Part shown: one piece after another, positions 35,538-45,778 of the stretch
Position numbering within the stretch: position 1 is the stretch's first letter
Layout: each line of letters opens with the position of its first letter
Assembly (NCBI RefSeq): GCF_036178145.1
Contig: NZ_CP108067.1
Location: 6,151,501-6,215,500 of the forward strand
Direction of reading: 5' to 3'
DNA from: Streptomyces sp. NBC_00273
Lineage (GTDB): Bacteria; Actinomycetota; Actinomycetes; Streptomycetales; Streptomycetaceae
Length of the DNA stretch: 64,000 nucleotides
The notes under the pieces: model-generated
Databases searched by the model: none
What the model was told of the DNA's origin: nothing
What the model saw: only the letters and a program-made list of their open reading frames with translations
Position numbers and translations under genes: made by a program

Positions 35538-35596
35538 GAGTGGTCTAGTCCTTCTTTGGTCCGAACCATTGACGTGGGGGTGGAGTGATCGCTATC
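35538..35596 (+). promoter_or_regulatory. DasR-type operators and promoter of the chitinase gene
   Basis: GAGTGGTCTAGTCCTT (35538-35553) is a close match to the DasR operator; TTTGGTCCGAACCATT (35555-35570) is a second palindromic site. TTGACG (35569-35574) and GCTATC (35591-35596) with 16-base spacing form a plausible promoter, so both sites overlap or abut the -35 box, a repressor arrangement. Confidence 0.75.
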
Positions 35597-35650
35597 ACTT
35601 CTCTCACCCGAACCGCTTGAACTCCCCTCCCACCCCCACGGAGACAGCTC

Positions 35651-37351
<1,701 letters not shown>

Positions 37352-37378
37352 TCTCCCCCCACCCCGCGCCGAGCGACG

Positions 37379-37418
37379 CCTCCGCCCCGTCCTCACTCTC
37401 CCGTGGGCGGGGCGGAGG
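37379..37418 (+). terminator. Terminator of the chitinase gene
   Basis: CCTCCGCCCC (37379-37388) pairs perfectly with GGGGCGGAGG (37409-37418) across a 20-base loop, 27 bases past the stop codon. Confidence 0.6.
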
Positions 37419-37511
37419 TGTGTCACATGGTTGCGGGATTCCGGACATCGCTCCGTGTCGGTATCGCTACGCTCGGCCACAAGCCCGTTCTCCGCTTGGG
37501 GGTGCCGTCCC

Positions 37512-38360
37512 ATGGCCGTCGTCCGTGACATCGATCCCAGTGCCTCACCGCTGGACTACTACAGCTACGAGCTGCGCAGGCTGAGAGAAGAGGCGGGCCT
37601 GAAGCAGGCCCAGCTGGGCGCGATCATCTTCTGCACCGGGTCGCTGATCGGCATGATCGAGAACGGCAAGCGGGTCCCGACCCGCGACTTCTCGGAACGG
37701 GTGGACGCGGCGCTGGGCACGGGTGGTGTGTTCTCCCGCCTGGTGGGGCTGGTCCTGCGGAGCGTGCTGCCGACGTGGTTCCAGCCATACGCCGAAATGG
37801 AGGCTCGGGCGACGTACATCTCCACGTATCAGGCGCAGCTGGTGTACGGGCTGTTGCAGACGCCTGACTATGCGCGCGCTGTGCTGGCTAGCGGGCTGCC
37901 AGATGAGTTGGACGACATGCTGGCCGCGCGACTGGAACGCCAGCGAATCTTGAACCGGGAGCACCCGCCCATGGTGTGGGTGGTGCTCGACGAGGCCGCG
38001 TTGTACCGACCGATCGGTGGCCTGGAGGTCATGCGGGACCAGCTGGCCCACCTACTGAGCTTTCGCGAGAAGCGCTGGGTGCGGATCCAGGTGCTGCCCT
38101 TTGCAGCTGGTGAACACGCCAGCCTCATTGGCTCGTTCACCGCCATGAGGTTCGAAGATGACCCGGACATGGTCTATTCGGAGGACCTCATCTCCGGACA
38201 CATGACGGCCAACCCTGACACGGTCAAGGAAGCCGCGCTTCGTTACGCTCACGTGCAGGCCGCTGCTCTCTCCGTTGAGGCTTCGGCGGCATTGATTGTC
38301 CGCGTAATGGAGGAACGTTATGGGCATCAACCAGAACCTGACCAACGCGCGGTGGCGTAA
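37512..38360 (+). CDS. XRE-type regulator with DUF5753 (WhiJ/AbaA-like)
   Basis: This 282-residue protein has an N-terminal helix-turn-helix (LKQAQLGAIIFCTGSLIGMIENGKR, about 25-50) and a C-terminal DUF5753 domain (YQAQLVYGLLQTPDYARAVL, HPPMVWVVLDEAALYRPIG, QVLPF). Such regulators are paired with small DUF397 proteins in actinomycetes and several control development or antibiotic production. The DUF397 gene follows with a 41-base overlap. GC at third positions is lower than in neighbours. Confidence 0.88.
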   Translation: MAVVRDIDPSASPLDYYSYELRRLREEAGLKQAQLGAIIFCTGSLIGMIENGKRVPTRDFSERVDAALGTGGVFSRLVGLVLRSVLPTWFQPYAEMEARATYISTYQAQLVYGLLQTPDYARAVLASGLPDELDDMLAARLERQRILNREHPPMVWVVLDEAALYRPIGGLEVMRDQLAHLLSFREKRWVRIQVLPFAAGEHASLIGSFTAMRFEDDPDMVYSEDLISGHMTANPDTVKEAALRYAHVQAAALSVEASAALIVRVMEERYGHQPEPDQRAVA

Positions 38361-38580
38361 GTCGAGTTATAGCGGGAACACCGGCGGCGAATGTGTCGAG
38401 TGTGCCCCCCTCGGCCCTACGGCCTGGCGCAAGGCCTCGTACAGCGGCACCAACGGCGGCGAATGCGTCGAGGTGGCCGCACAGCCCTGCGCGGTCGCCG
38501 TCCGCGACTCCAAGAACCCCGGCGGGCCGGTCTTCACGGTCACGGCAGCCGCGTTCACCGCGTTCGTCCGGAGCCTCTGA
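38320..38580 (+). CDS. DUF397 protein with internally duplicated motif
   Basis: This 86-residue partner of the upstream DUF5753 regulator carries the family motif WRKSSYSG at residue 12 and again as WRKASYSG at about residue 34, each followed by GGECVE. The second copy leads into the normal remainder (VAVRDSKNPGGPVFTVTAAAFTAFV). The duplication looks recent. GAGGAACG precedes ATG 38320, inside the upstream gene. Confidence 0.9.
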   Translation: MGINQNLTNARWRKSSYSGNTGGECVECAPLGPTAWRKASYSGTNGGECVEVAAQPCAVAVRDSKNPGGPVFTVTAAAFTAFVRSL

Positions 38581-38593
38581 CCGTACGCCGGAG

Positions 38594-38620
38594 CGGCAGC
38601 CCCCTCGGCGGGGGCTGCCG
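38594..38620 (+). terminator. Terminator after the DUF397 gene
   Basis: A perfect 11-pair stem CGGCAGCCCCC/GGGGGCTGCCG (38594-38604 with 38610-38620) with a 5-base loop, 13 bases past the stop codon. Confidence 0.8.
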
Positions 38621-38675
38621 TGGGCGGTCCGCCGCCGGCCGGGCAGTGGCCGGGGGCGGACCGCGGTCTCAGGGG

Positions 38676-39407
38676 TCAGACCTGGAACTGGCCGACCGTG
38701 ATGAAGTAGCGGAGCTCCTCCGGGGTGCCGTCCACGACCTTCTGGGCCGCCGCGTACAGGGCTTCGCTGATGCCCGGGCGGGCCAGGATCACGCCCACGG
38801 CGACGCGGTCGTCTTCGGCCTGGGCCAGACGCAGGCCGGTCTTCAGGAACGCGGTCCGGTCGGCCGGGGTGCCGTCCATGGCCTTGCTGGCCTCGCGCTT
38901 GACGGCCTTGCCGGTGGCCGGGTTGGCGAACACGATCCTGCCGATGGCGACCCGGTTGTCCTCGTCCTGGGCGATCGCCAGACCGGTCTTCAGGAACGCG
39001 GCGCGGTCTGCGGCGGTGCCGTTGAAGGCCTTGATGGCTTCGCGCTTGACGCCCTTGCCCGAGGCCGGGTCGCCGTAGATCTTGGCGATGGCGACGCGGT
39101 TGTCCTCGTCCTGGGCGATCGCCAGGCCCGTCTTCAGGAAGGTGCGTACGTCCTCGATGGTCCCGTCGAGGGCCTTGTTGGCCTCCCGGATGACGGCCTT
39201 GCCCGGCTTGGCGGCCAGGATCCGGCCGACGGCGACGCGCAGGTCGTGGTCCGACATGGTGTCGTACGGCGACTCCCCGGCGGTGACCGCGGCGACCTTG
39301 GCAGGGGCGGCGGCGGCCGAGCCGGCGGCCAGGGCCGGCGTGGCGAGGAGCAGGGCCGGGGCCAGGGCGCCGACGGTCAGGGCGAGTGCGGTACGGGTGA
39401 GTTTCAT
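38676..39407 (-). CDS. Secreted ALF-repeat protein
   Basis: This 243-residue exported protein has a signal peptide (MKLTRTALALTVGALAPALLLATPALA). It then has about four repeats of roughly 50 residues built on the pattern AI(K/R)AxxGTxxDxxxFLKTGLxxAQxEDxRVA, which are ALF (Ala-Leu-Phe) repeats found in secreted actinobacterial proteins. Neighbouring repeats share FLKTGLAIAQDEDNRVAI exactly. The role is unknown; such repeats are assumed to be interaction modules. ATG 39407 has GGGGGAAAG upstream. Confidence 0.82.
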   Translation of the reverse strand: MKLTRTALALTVGALAPALLLATPALAAGSAAAAPAKVAAVTAGESPYDTMSDHDLRVAVGRILAAKPGKAVIREANKALDGTIEDVRTFLKTGLAIAQDEDNRVAIAKIYGDPASGKGVKREAIKAFNGTAADRAAFLKTGLAIAQDEDNRVAIGRIVFANPATGKAVKREASKAMDGTPADRTAFLKTGLRLAQAEDDRVAVGVILARPGISEALYAAAQKVVDGTPEELRYFITVGQFQV

Positions 39408-39535
39408 GGTGCTTTCCCCCACGGATCAAGGAACTTGGTCAAGAACCTTTGGCCCGAAGATCGTCACAAGGGGGATATGGCTTGTCCAACGCTGATAGGG
39501 CCCCTAGACGGCCCGAAAGCGGCGAAGTGGAACGG

Positions 39536-41419
39536 CTAGCGGGGGTGTTCCGCGCCCGGTCTGGTGCCGATCATCTCGGCGATCCGCTCCGGGGCCACGG
39601 CCCGCGAGTAGAGCCAGCCCTGGCCGGTGTCGCAGCCGACGCGCCGCAGCCGTGCCGCCTGTCCGGCGGTCTCCACGCATTCCGCGGTGACGGTCAGGCC
39701 GAGCCGGTGGGCGAGCTGGACCAGGGCTTCGACGATGGTCTCGTCGGCCGGGTTCGGGTGCGCGCCCTCCTCGTAGCGGAATCCGCGCACGAACGAACCG
39801 TCCAGTTTCAGAACTGATACAGGAAGTCTGCTGAGGTAGGCGAGGTTCGAGTAGCCGGTGCCGAAATCGTCGATCGCGATCCGCACGCCCATGTCGCTGA
39901 GCGCCTGGAGGGCCTGGAGGGGGCGCCCGGCCGAGCCCATCACCGCGGACTCGGTCAGCTCCAGTTGCAGCAGCTGCGGGGCGAGGCCCGTCTCGGCCAG
40001 GATCTCCGCGACGTCGCCCACGAGGTCCGAGTCCCAGACCTGCCGGACGGCGACGTTGACGGACACGAAGACCGGGGAGTCGCTGGGCTGTTCGATCTGC
40101 CAGCGGCGGGCCTGCCGGCAGGCGGTCCGCAGGACCCACTGTCCCAACTGGACGATGGACCCGTCCTCTTCGGCGATCCCGATGAACCGATTCGGCGTGA
40201 GCGTGCCGAATTGCGGGTGGTTCCAGCGCACCAGGGCCTCGACCCCGCGGACCGCGCCGCTCTCCAGGTCCACCAGCGGCTGGTACTCCAGCTCGAATTC
40301 CTCTCGTTCCACGGCCGGTCGGAGCGTGGAGGAGAGCGCCTGGCGGGTCATGCGGTGCGCGTTGCGCTCCGGGTCGAACAGCGTCCAGCGGGCCTTGCCG
40401 TCCGCCTTGGCCCAGTACAGGGTCGTGTCGGCGGCCTGCATCAGGCCGGTCGCCGAGGTGCCGGTCGCCGCGCGCTCCACGACCCCGATCGAGGCGGAGA
40501 CGGACAGCCGCTGCCCGGCCAGGTCGAAGGGTTCCTGTACGGCGGCCAGCACGCTCCGCGCCAGGTCCGCGAGCTGTTCGGTGCCGGTGGAGTCCTCGAC
40601 CAGCAGGGCGAACTCGTCGCCGCCGAGGCGTGCGACCAGGTGCCCGCCGGTGCGCCCGTAGCCCGACTGGTCGGCGCACTGGGTGAGCCGGGCGGCGACG
40701 GCGGTGAGCAGCCGGTCGCCGACCCGGTGGCCGAGGGTGTCGTTGACGGCCTTGAACCCGTCGAGGTCCAGGTAGCACAGCCCGATCCGGCCGGTGCCGC
40801 CGCCGTGTTCGTACGAGGCGGCCTCCAGCGCGGCGGAGAGCCGCTCGAAGAACAGGGCGCGGTTCGGCAGGCGGGTGACCGGGTCGTGCATCTGGAGGTG
40901 GCGCAGGCGGGCCTGGAGGTCGCGGCGGTCGCTGATGTCGGCCACCGACAGCAGGACGTCCCCGGTGTCGGGGACGGGTCCGAGGGTGACTTCGGTCCAG
41001 AGCGAGTGCCCGTCGGGGTGTTTGAGGCGGCGGGTGCAGCGCAGTCGGGCCTGCCGGCCGCGGAGCACCTCCTGGTACGCGGCCCAGGTGCGGGCCTCCG
41101 CGGCCAGGTCGACCAGGTCGGCGGCGGACCGGTGGACGAGCGCGTGCGGTTCGCTGCCGAGCAGCCCGGCGAAGGCCTGGTTGGCGGCGACCACGTAGCC
41201 CTCGCGGTCGACGACGGCCATGGCGAGGTGGGCCGCGTTGAAGGCGGCCCGGTAGTCGCGCAGGTCCGAGTCGACGGCGCGGTACGGCGGGGCCGGCGCC
41301 GCCTGGGCGGCCTGAGTGGCCGATACCGATGGCACTGCCGGCACTGCCGGGTGACGCTCCGTAATGGCCGATCGGATGCTGTCGGCCGCCGAACCGGTTC
41401 CTTCTGAGGTTCCGCTCAC
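39536..41419 (-). CDS. PAS-GGDEF-EAL cyclic-di-GMP enzyme
   Basis: This 627-residue soluble protein has an N-terminal disordered stretch, a PAS domain (about 55-180), GGDEF (about 190-350, with LGGDEF intact) and EAL (about 365-615, with EALVRW, ELTES, DDFGTGYS, KLD and ECVET). Both active sites look complete, so it could make or degrade cyclic-di-GMP, which through BldD represses sporulation in streptomycetes. No transmembrane helix is seen. GTG 41419 has GGGAG upstream; the upstream extension looks non-coding. Confidence 0.9.
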   Translation of the reverse strand: MSGTSEGTGSAADSIRSAITERHPAVPAVPSVSATQAAQAAPAPPYRAVDSDLRDYRAAFNAAHLAMAVVDREGYVVAANQAFAGLLGSEPHALVHRSAADLVDLAAEARTWAAYQEVLRGRQARLRCTRRLKHPDGHSLWTEVTLGPVPDTGDVLLSVADISDRRDLQARLRHLQMHDPVTRLPNRALFFERLSAALEAASYEHGGGTGRIGLCYLDLDGFKAVNDTLGHRVGDRLLTAVAARLTQCADQSGYGRTGGHLVARLGGDEFALLVEDSTGTEQLADLARSVLAAVQEPFDLAGQRLSVSASIGVVERAATGTSATGLMQAADTTLYWAKADGKARWTLFDPERNAHRMTRQALSSTLRPAVEREEFELEYQPLVDLESGAVRGVEALVRWNHPQFGTLTPNRFIGIAEEDGSIVQLGQWVLRTACRQARRWQIEQPSDSPVFVSVNVAVRQVWDSDLVGDVAEILAETGLAPQLLQLELTESAVMGSAGRPLQALQALSDMGVRIAIDDFGTGYSNLAYLSRLPVSVLKLDGSFVRGFRYEEGAHPNPADETIVEALVQLAHRLGLTVTAECVETAGQAARLRRVGCDTGQGWLYSRAVAPERIAEMIGTRPGAEHPR

Positions 41420-41765
41420 CGTTGGCTCCCGCAGTGTTCGTGAGTGTCCGCGCAGGAAAGTGTGCCGATCATAGAGGCTGCGGGGAGGCCCTATCCAGCG
41501 GCGCCACGGGTTGAGACGGTTCGGTTCGGTGTGATGACGGATCGACGACGGAAGACCGGGCGATCGTTTCTGCGCGGCTCTGAGCATGCCGAGGCCCCTG
41601 CTGATCTCAGGTGATCGGTCGTGACTGTCTGTAGGTAGTGGCGTGAAGTTCGAGGGTCACCGACTTGCCGTACTACTCACTCGTGTGGGGCAGCGGAACA
41701 GGGCATTAGTAAGACAATCGCCTCAAGGTGGATGAACAGGTACGAATCCACCACCGGAGGTCGAT
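41420..41765. other. Divergent intergenic region, no gene seen
   Basis: These 346 bases separate the cyclic-di-GMP gene (minus) from the M6 protease gene (plus). The region is clearly lower in GC and must hold both promoters. Partial GTGA and TCAC half-sites occur (for example near 41609-41665), but no clear -35/-10 pair or palindrome was identified. Confidence 0.5.
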
Positions 41766-43001
41766 GTGGCGCGACAGCAGACACCCGGGGGAGTGGAACG
41801 CTCCCGCATCCGAAGTACCGCCGCGGCGCTCACCTCCCTGACGGCGCTCGCCGCCATGTCGCTCGTCGCCGGTCCCGCAGTGGCCGACTCGGGAGCCGGA
41901 CCCTGCGCGCTGACCCGCACCTCGGCGCACCACTCCCTCGGCCTGGACACCTGGAACGGCGCCTACCCCAAGCCCGTGCGCACGCTCAACGCCGTCATGG
42001 TCTTCCTCTCCTTCCCCGACCACCGCAGCGCCCTGACCACCGACCAGATCGTCGGCGACTACTTCCCCGCCACCAGCGACTTCTTCCAGCAGGCCTCGTA
42101 CGGGCGGTTCCGGCTGGTCCCGCACCCGCAGAAGCAGTGGATCCAGATGCCCAAGCCGTCCACCGCGTACGGGATAAAGCGGGACTGGGCTCCCGGGGAC
42201 CGGGCCTCCTACCTGCGGGACGCGGTCGCCACCGCCGACGCCCAGGTGGACTTCCGCAAGTACGACGTCGTCTACTTCGTCGCCGACCCGGACGCGCCCG
42301 GCGTGGACTCCGACGCCACGAAGGTCGTCAACTTCGAGCACCCGATCGTCGCGGACGGCACGGAACTGCGGCGGATCGTCACCGTCTTCGAGCGCCACCC
42401 GCCGGACCGGAACGTGCTGGCCCACGAGACCGGGCACGTCTTCGACCTGCCCGACCTCTACCACCGGCCCACGGACGGCAAGGGCGACTGGGACACCTAC
42501 GTCGGGGACTGGGACGTCATGGGCAGCCAGTTCGGCATGGCCCCCGACCTCTTCGCCTGGCACAAGTGGAAGCTGGGCTGGCTGGACGCCTCCCAGGTGG
42601 ACTGCGTGCAAACGGGCTCCTCGCTGCACACCCTGCAGCCCCTGGCCCAGGCCCCGCTGAGCGGCGGAACGGGCGGCACCCGGCTCGCGGTGATCCGTAC
42701 GGGCCCCGGCAGCGCGATCGCCGTCGAGGCGCGGGGCTCCGCCGGCAACGACGGGGACACGTGCACGGAGGGCGTCCTCGTCTACCGGGTGCGCAACGAG
42801 GCGTCGTCGGGCGGCGGCCCGATCGAGGTGCTGGACGCGCACCCGTCGACGGAGGCGTGCTGGGACCGCTCGGTGTACCCGCCGCTGGCGGACGCGCCGC
42901 TGGAGGTGGGCGAGACCTACACCGTGCCGGGGGAGCGGATCACCATCGAGGTCGCGGACCGCACCCGGTCCGGCGCGTACACGGTGAAGATCACGACCTG
43001 A
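41766..43001 (+). CDS. Secreted M6-family metalloprotease
   Basis: This 411-residue exported zinc protease has a signal peptide ending near AVADSG and a catalytic motif HETGH (H220, E221, H224) followed by VFDLPDLY. A Met-turn-like GDWDVMGSQ and a C-terminal beta-rich domain (about 290-411) with paired cysteines follow. It resembles immune-inhibitor-A-like (M6) proteases. GGAGG precedes GTG 41766. It is probably monocistronic, ending at a strong terminator shared with tRNA-Lys copy 3. Confidence 0.9.
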   Translation: MARQQTPGGVERSRIRSTAAALTSLTALAAMSLVAGPAVADSGAGPCALTRTSAHHSLGLDTWNGAYPKPVRTLNAVMVFLSFPDHRSALTTDQIVGDYFPATSDFFQQASYGRFRLVPHPQKQWIQMPKPSTAYGIKRDWAPGDRASYLRDAVATADAQVDFRKYDVVYFVADPDAPGVDSDATKVVNFEHPIVADGTELRRIVTVFERHPPDRNVLAHETGHVFDLPDLYHRPTDGKGDWDTYVGDWDVMGSQFGMAPDLFAWHKWKLGWLDASQVDCVQTGSSLHTLQPLAQAPLSGGTGGTRLAVIRTGPGSAIAVEARGSAGNDGDTCTEGVLVYRVRNEASSGGGPIEVLDAHPSTEACWDRSVYPPLADAPLEVGETYTVPGERITIEVADRTRSGAYTVKITT

Positions 43002-43049
43002 CCGCCGGGCGTGCCGCGGGGCGGACCGCGGCGCGCCCCGCCGGACAAC

Positions 43050-43083
43050 GAAGAAGGCCCCCACTCGCGTGGGGGCCTTCTTC
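43050..43083. terminator. Bidirectional terminator, 15-bp perfect stem
   Basis: GAAGAAGGCCCCCAC (43050-43064) pairs fully with 43069-43083 around a TCGC loop. It ends both the M6 protease transcript (plus) and tRNA-Lys copy 3 (minus). Confidence 0.85.
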
Positions 43084-43089
43084 CGTCTG

Positions 43090-43163
43090 TGCGCCGCCAG
43101 GGACTCGAACCCCGGACCCGCTGATTAAGAGTCAGCTGCTCTAACCAACTGAGCTAGCGGCGC
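43090..43163 (-). tRNA. tRNA-Lys (CTT), copy 3
   Basis: Identical to copies 1 and 2. The -10 box TAATGT (43184-43179 on the minus strand) overlaps the TAA stop codon of the upstream primase-like gene. Like the other copies it is preceded by GTCAGCA. Confidence 0.97.
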
Positions 43164-43181
43164 TTGCTGACGAGGAAGACA

Positions 43182-43778
43182 TTAGCAGGAGGATCGGCGG
43201 AACGAAAAATCGATATCCCCAGGTCCGGTCGGTGCGGGGGTGCGGGCCGCCCGTACGAAGGCCCAGAGCAGGGCCTCGGGCCCGGGAAGCCAGGGCTCGC
43301 GCGCATCGGGGGCCACGAGCCACCGGGACTGCCCGGGCGTGGCGGCCAGCGGCGGCACGGTGACGGCGTCGCCCCGGCCGTGACACAGCGGCGCCGGTGC
43401 GGTGCGGGAGCCTCCCCACTCCTCCCACGCCAGGAGGGCCGGCAGCCGGTGCGCGGTGCCGGGGGCGGCGAAGAGCAGCATCCGGCCGCGGTGCACGGCG
43501 ACCGGCCCGGAGCCGGGGCCCTCGGCCCAGAGCAGGTCGAGGATGCGGCGCCCGAGGACGAGCGGGACGTTGACGACGTCGAAGGGGTCGCCGCAGGGCA
43601 GCGTGGCGGGCAGTCCGGGCCGGGCCTCCCACACCGCGAGGGTGCGCCGGGGGTGGGCGGCTCCTGAGGTGAGCCAGGCGGCGCCCTGGTGGGTGACGTG
43701 GGTGGCGGGCGCGGTGCGGGTGCGCTCGTCGTGCGCATGGAGGGCGGTGCAGCCGGGAGCCGTCGTCAGCGTCGTCAT
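43182..43778 (-). CDS. Small protein resembling a Prim-Pol N-terminal domain
   Basis: A 198-residue soluble protein. Parts of it (PFDVVNVPLVLGRRILDLLW, GPVAVHRGRMLLFAAPGTAHRLP, and a charged C-terminal half) resemble the bifunctional DNA primase/polymerase-like proteins annotated in streptomycetes, but I cannot see a complete catalytic Asp triad, so activity is doubtful. ATG 43778 is used; the upstream extension is poorly coding. The stop codon is shared with the -10 box of tRNA-Lys copy 3. Confidence 0.55.
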   Translation of the reverse strand: MTTLTTAPGCTALHAHDERTRTAPATHVTHQGAAWLTSGAAHPRRTLAVWEARPGLPATLPCGDPFDVVNVPLVLGRRILDLLWAEGPGSGPVAVHRGRMLLFAAPGTAHRLPALLAWEEWGGSRTAPAPLCHGRGDAVTVPPLAATPGQSRWLVAPDAREPWLPGPEALLWAFVRAARTPAPTGPGDIDFSFRRSSC

Positions 43779-43921
43779 ATGCCATTGTCTACCCGCCGTA
43801 GCGGACCAGTATCCGCGAGTTACGAAAAACCGGGACGGCGGGGCGGCCATCGGAGTATGGTGCGCCCCTCGAACCGCCGGAGGAGCCGGGCGTCCGGCTC
43901 CTCCGACGGTCGATCGAGGCG

Positions 43922-44263
43922 TTACGGCGTGCCCGTGCCGCGCTGGAGGGTCTCGCCGAATTCGATCATCTTGCGGGCGTAGTCCTCGGTCCACTCGGCC
44001 TGTTCGGCGATCAGCGCCGGTGAGAGCCGGTCGAACCGGCGGGGATCCGCCAGCTGGGCCGCCGCCAGGGCCTGGAACTCCACCGCCCGCTCCTGCGCGG
44101 CCCGGAAGGCCAGCGTCAGCTCGGTCGCACGGACCAGCAGCTCCCGAGGGTCCTCGATCGACTCCAGGTCGAAGAAGTGCTCAGGGTCCGCCACGGCCTC
44201 CGAGGGCTCGAAGAGCAGAGGCGCCGGCCGCAGCCGCCGCTCGGTCCGCTCGTGCTCTGCCAT
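43922..44263 (-). CDS. Conserved helical protein, 113 aa, function unknown
   Basis: A short acidic, mostly helical protein (LLVRATELTLAFRAAQERAVEFQALAAAQL) with no membrane segment or recognisable motif. ATG 44263 has AGGAGG upstream, a strong site, which rules out the longer arginine-rich extension. It lies upstream of the primase-like gene on the same strand with a 143-base gap. Confidence 0.65.
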   Translation of the reverse strand: MAEHERTERRLRPAPLLFEPSEAVADPEHFFDLESIEDPRELLVRATELTLAFRAAQERAVEFQALAAAQLADPRRFDRLSPALIAEQAEWTEDYARKMIEFGETLQRGTGTP

Positions 44264-44587
44264 GCGTGTCCTCCTGCTGCGCGTGCGACGTGATTCCGGG
44301 CCACCGTCCATTGTCCAACGCCGCGCAAGACCCCTGCGCGACGGGCTAGAACACCCGTATGGCCGGTGAGGCGCACGAGCAGGTCGACGGGCCCAGTGGC
44401 GAGGGAGTCGCACAGGCGATCGGGGCGCGTCCTGCTTCGTCGTGCCCCGTCCCGCCCCGCCCGCATCGCGCTGACCGGCCGTCAGTCGCTCGCGCCTCCT
44501 TGCCCTGGCGGCCGGTGGGCGGCGCCCTCGGCTACGGCGTACGGGTGCGCGCGCACGCCGCGTACGAGCACCCGGTGGGGACCCGGC
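44264..44587. other. Intergenic region, 324 bases
   Basis: No convincing gene lies between the 113-residue protein and the FMN reductase. A 79-codon plus-strand frame (44359-44598) exists but has no ribosome binding site and no recognisable family. No hairpin or palindrome stands out. Confidence 0.5.
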
Positions 44588-45157
44588 TCACACCGTGACG
44601 GCCTCGGCGGCGCGCCCGGCCGCCAGTTCGGCCACGTCGTCCAGGACCCCGGCGAGCTCGCCGGCGAGCGCCTCCGGGGCCTGGAAGCCCTCGGGGCCGA
44701 GCAGCTTGGGGATGCCCGGGATCGCGACGGAGCGCTCGGCGGGCAGCATGCCGAGACGGGTGAGGATCGGCAGCAGCATCTCGGCGGCCGGGGCGCCGCC
44801 GGTGGGGCCGGCGCTGTAGCTGACGATGCCGACCGGCTTGCCCTTCCACTCGTTGTAGAGGAAGTCGATGGCGTTCTTGAAGGGGGCGGTGAAGCCGCCG
44901 TTGTACATCGGCAGGACGAAGAGGAAGGCGTCGGCCGAGTCGACCAGGGCGCTCCAGTCGCGGGTGTGCTGGTGCGCGTAGTTGCCGGTGGAGGCGTACT
45001 CGGGCTCGTCGAGGAAGGGCAGGGCGATCTCGGCGAGGTCGACGGAGGTGACGTCGAAGCCGCCGCGCTCGCGGGCCTGCTCGGTGACCCAGCGGGCGAG
45101 GGGGCGGCCCGCGGAGGTGGGGCGGGTGGCGGCGGAGATGACGTGCAGGCGGGTCAT
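44588..45157 (-). CDS. NADPH-dependent FMN reductase family protein
   Basis: This 189-residue flavodoxin-like reductase has the FMN-binding N-terminal loop (SAATRPTSAGRPLARW), PMYNGGFTAPFKNAIDFL and GIVSYSAGPTGG, the landmarks of the family. Likely roles are quinone, azo-compound or chromate reduction or supplying reduced FMN. It is divergent from a MarR gene with 114 bases between start codons containing three copies of a palindromic site, so it is a probable redox- or drug-responsive target of that MarR. Confidence 0.88.
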   Translation of the reverse strand: MTRLHVISAATRPTSAGRPLARWVTEQARERGGFDVTSVDLAEIALPFLDEPEYASTGNYAHQHTRDWSALVDSADAFLFVLPMYNGGFTAPFKNAIDFLYNEWKGKPVGIVSYSAGPTGGAPAAEMLLPILTRLGMLPAERSVAIPGIPKLLGPEGFQAPEALAGELAGVLDDVAELAAGRAAEAVTV

Positions 45158-45185
45158 GGTGAGGACTCCCGGTCGGGGTGATCAT

Positions 45186-45248
45186 TGACGTGTCACCTGA
45201 TCAAACCCAGGATCTGAATGACATGTCAACTAGATAGGTGATGTGTCA
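45186..45248. promoter_or_regulatory. Three TGACATGTCA-type sites in the MarR/FMN-reductase region
   Basis: TGACGTGTCA (45186-45195), TGACATGTCA (45219-45228, a perfect palindrome) and TGATGTGTCA (45239-45248) lie 33 and 20 bases apart, centre to centre. They are likely binding sites for the MarR protein controlling both genes. Confidence 0.7.
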
Positions 45249-45271
45249 CCGACCTGGCTAGAGTGGCGGAC

Positions 45272-45754
45272 ATGACCCCCGCACCGGAGCCCGGGCCCCG
45301 CTGGCTCACTGAGTCCGAACAGGACGCCTGGTATGCGTGGCGGCGGATGTTCCCGCTGGTCAATGCGGAGATCGCGCGCGACCTCACCCAGGACAGCGGA
45401 CTCTCCGAGGCCGACTACGACGTCCTGTCGGTACTCGGCTCCACGGACGGCCACCGGATGCGCATCAGCGCGCTGGCCGAGCTGATGCGCTGGTCCCGCA
45501 GCAGGCTGTCCCACCAGCTCACCCGCATGGAGCAGCGCGGCGCCGTCCGCCGCGAGGAGGTGGCCACCGACGGCCGGGGTGCGGAGGTGGTCCTCACCGA
45601 CGTCGGCGTCACCATGATCACGGACGCCGCTCCGCTCCACGTGGAGTCCGTACGCCGCCACCTGATCGACGTCCTGACCCCGGAACAGCTGCGCACGCTG
45701 GCCGAGGTCGGCGAGGTGCTCCGCGAACGGCTCGGCGCCCGGCGCAAGCCCTGA
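45272..45754 (+). CDS. MarR family transcriptional regulator
   Basis: A 160-residue winged-helix repressor with recognition region LAELMRWSRSRLSHQLTRMEQRGAVRREE, a wing with TDGRGAEVVLTDVG and helices at both ends for dimerisation. There is no cysteine that would suggest thiol sensing. ATG 45272 lies 7 bases after a TAGAGT -10-like box, suggesting a leaderless mRNA; GTG 45263 is an alternative. Confidence 0.88.
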   Translation: MTPAPEPGPRWLTESEQDAWYAWRRMFPLVNAEIARDLTQDSGLSEADYDVLSVLGSTDGHRMRISALAELMRWSRSRLSHQLTRMEQRGAVRREEVATDGRGAEVVLTDVGVTMITDAAPLHVESVRRHLIDVLTPEQLRTLAEVGEVLRERLGARRKP

Positions 45755-45778
45755 CCCGGCGGCCGTGAGCCGGTGGCC

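Noticed and set aside
41420..41765. BldD binding sites upstream of the GGDEF-EAL gene
   Set aside because: Only scattered GTGA/TCAC half-sites are present, which are common by chance; no full inverted repeat was seen.
43182..43778. Active primase-polymerase
   Set aside because: No complete catalytic acidic triad is visible; only a general resemblance to Prim-Pol-type proteins.
44359..44598. 79-codon plus-strand frame between the 113-residue protein and the FMN reductase
   Set aside because: There is no ribosome binding site, no family, and it runs into the end of the reductase gene on the other strand.
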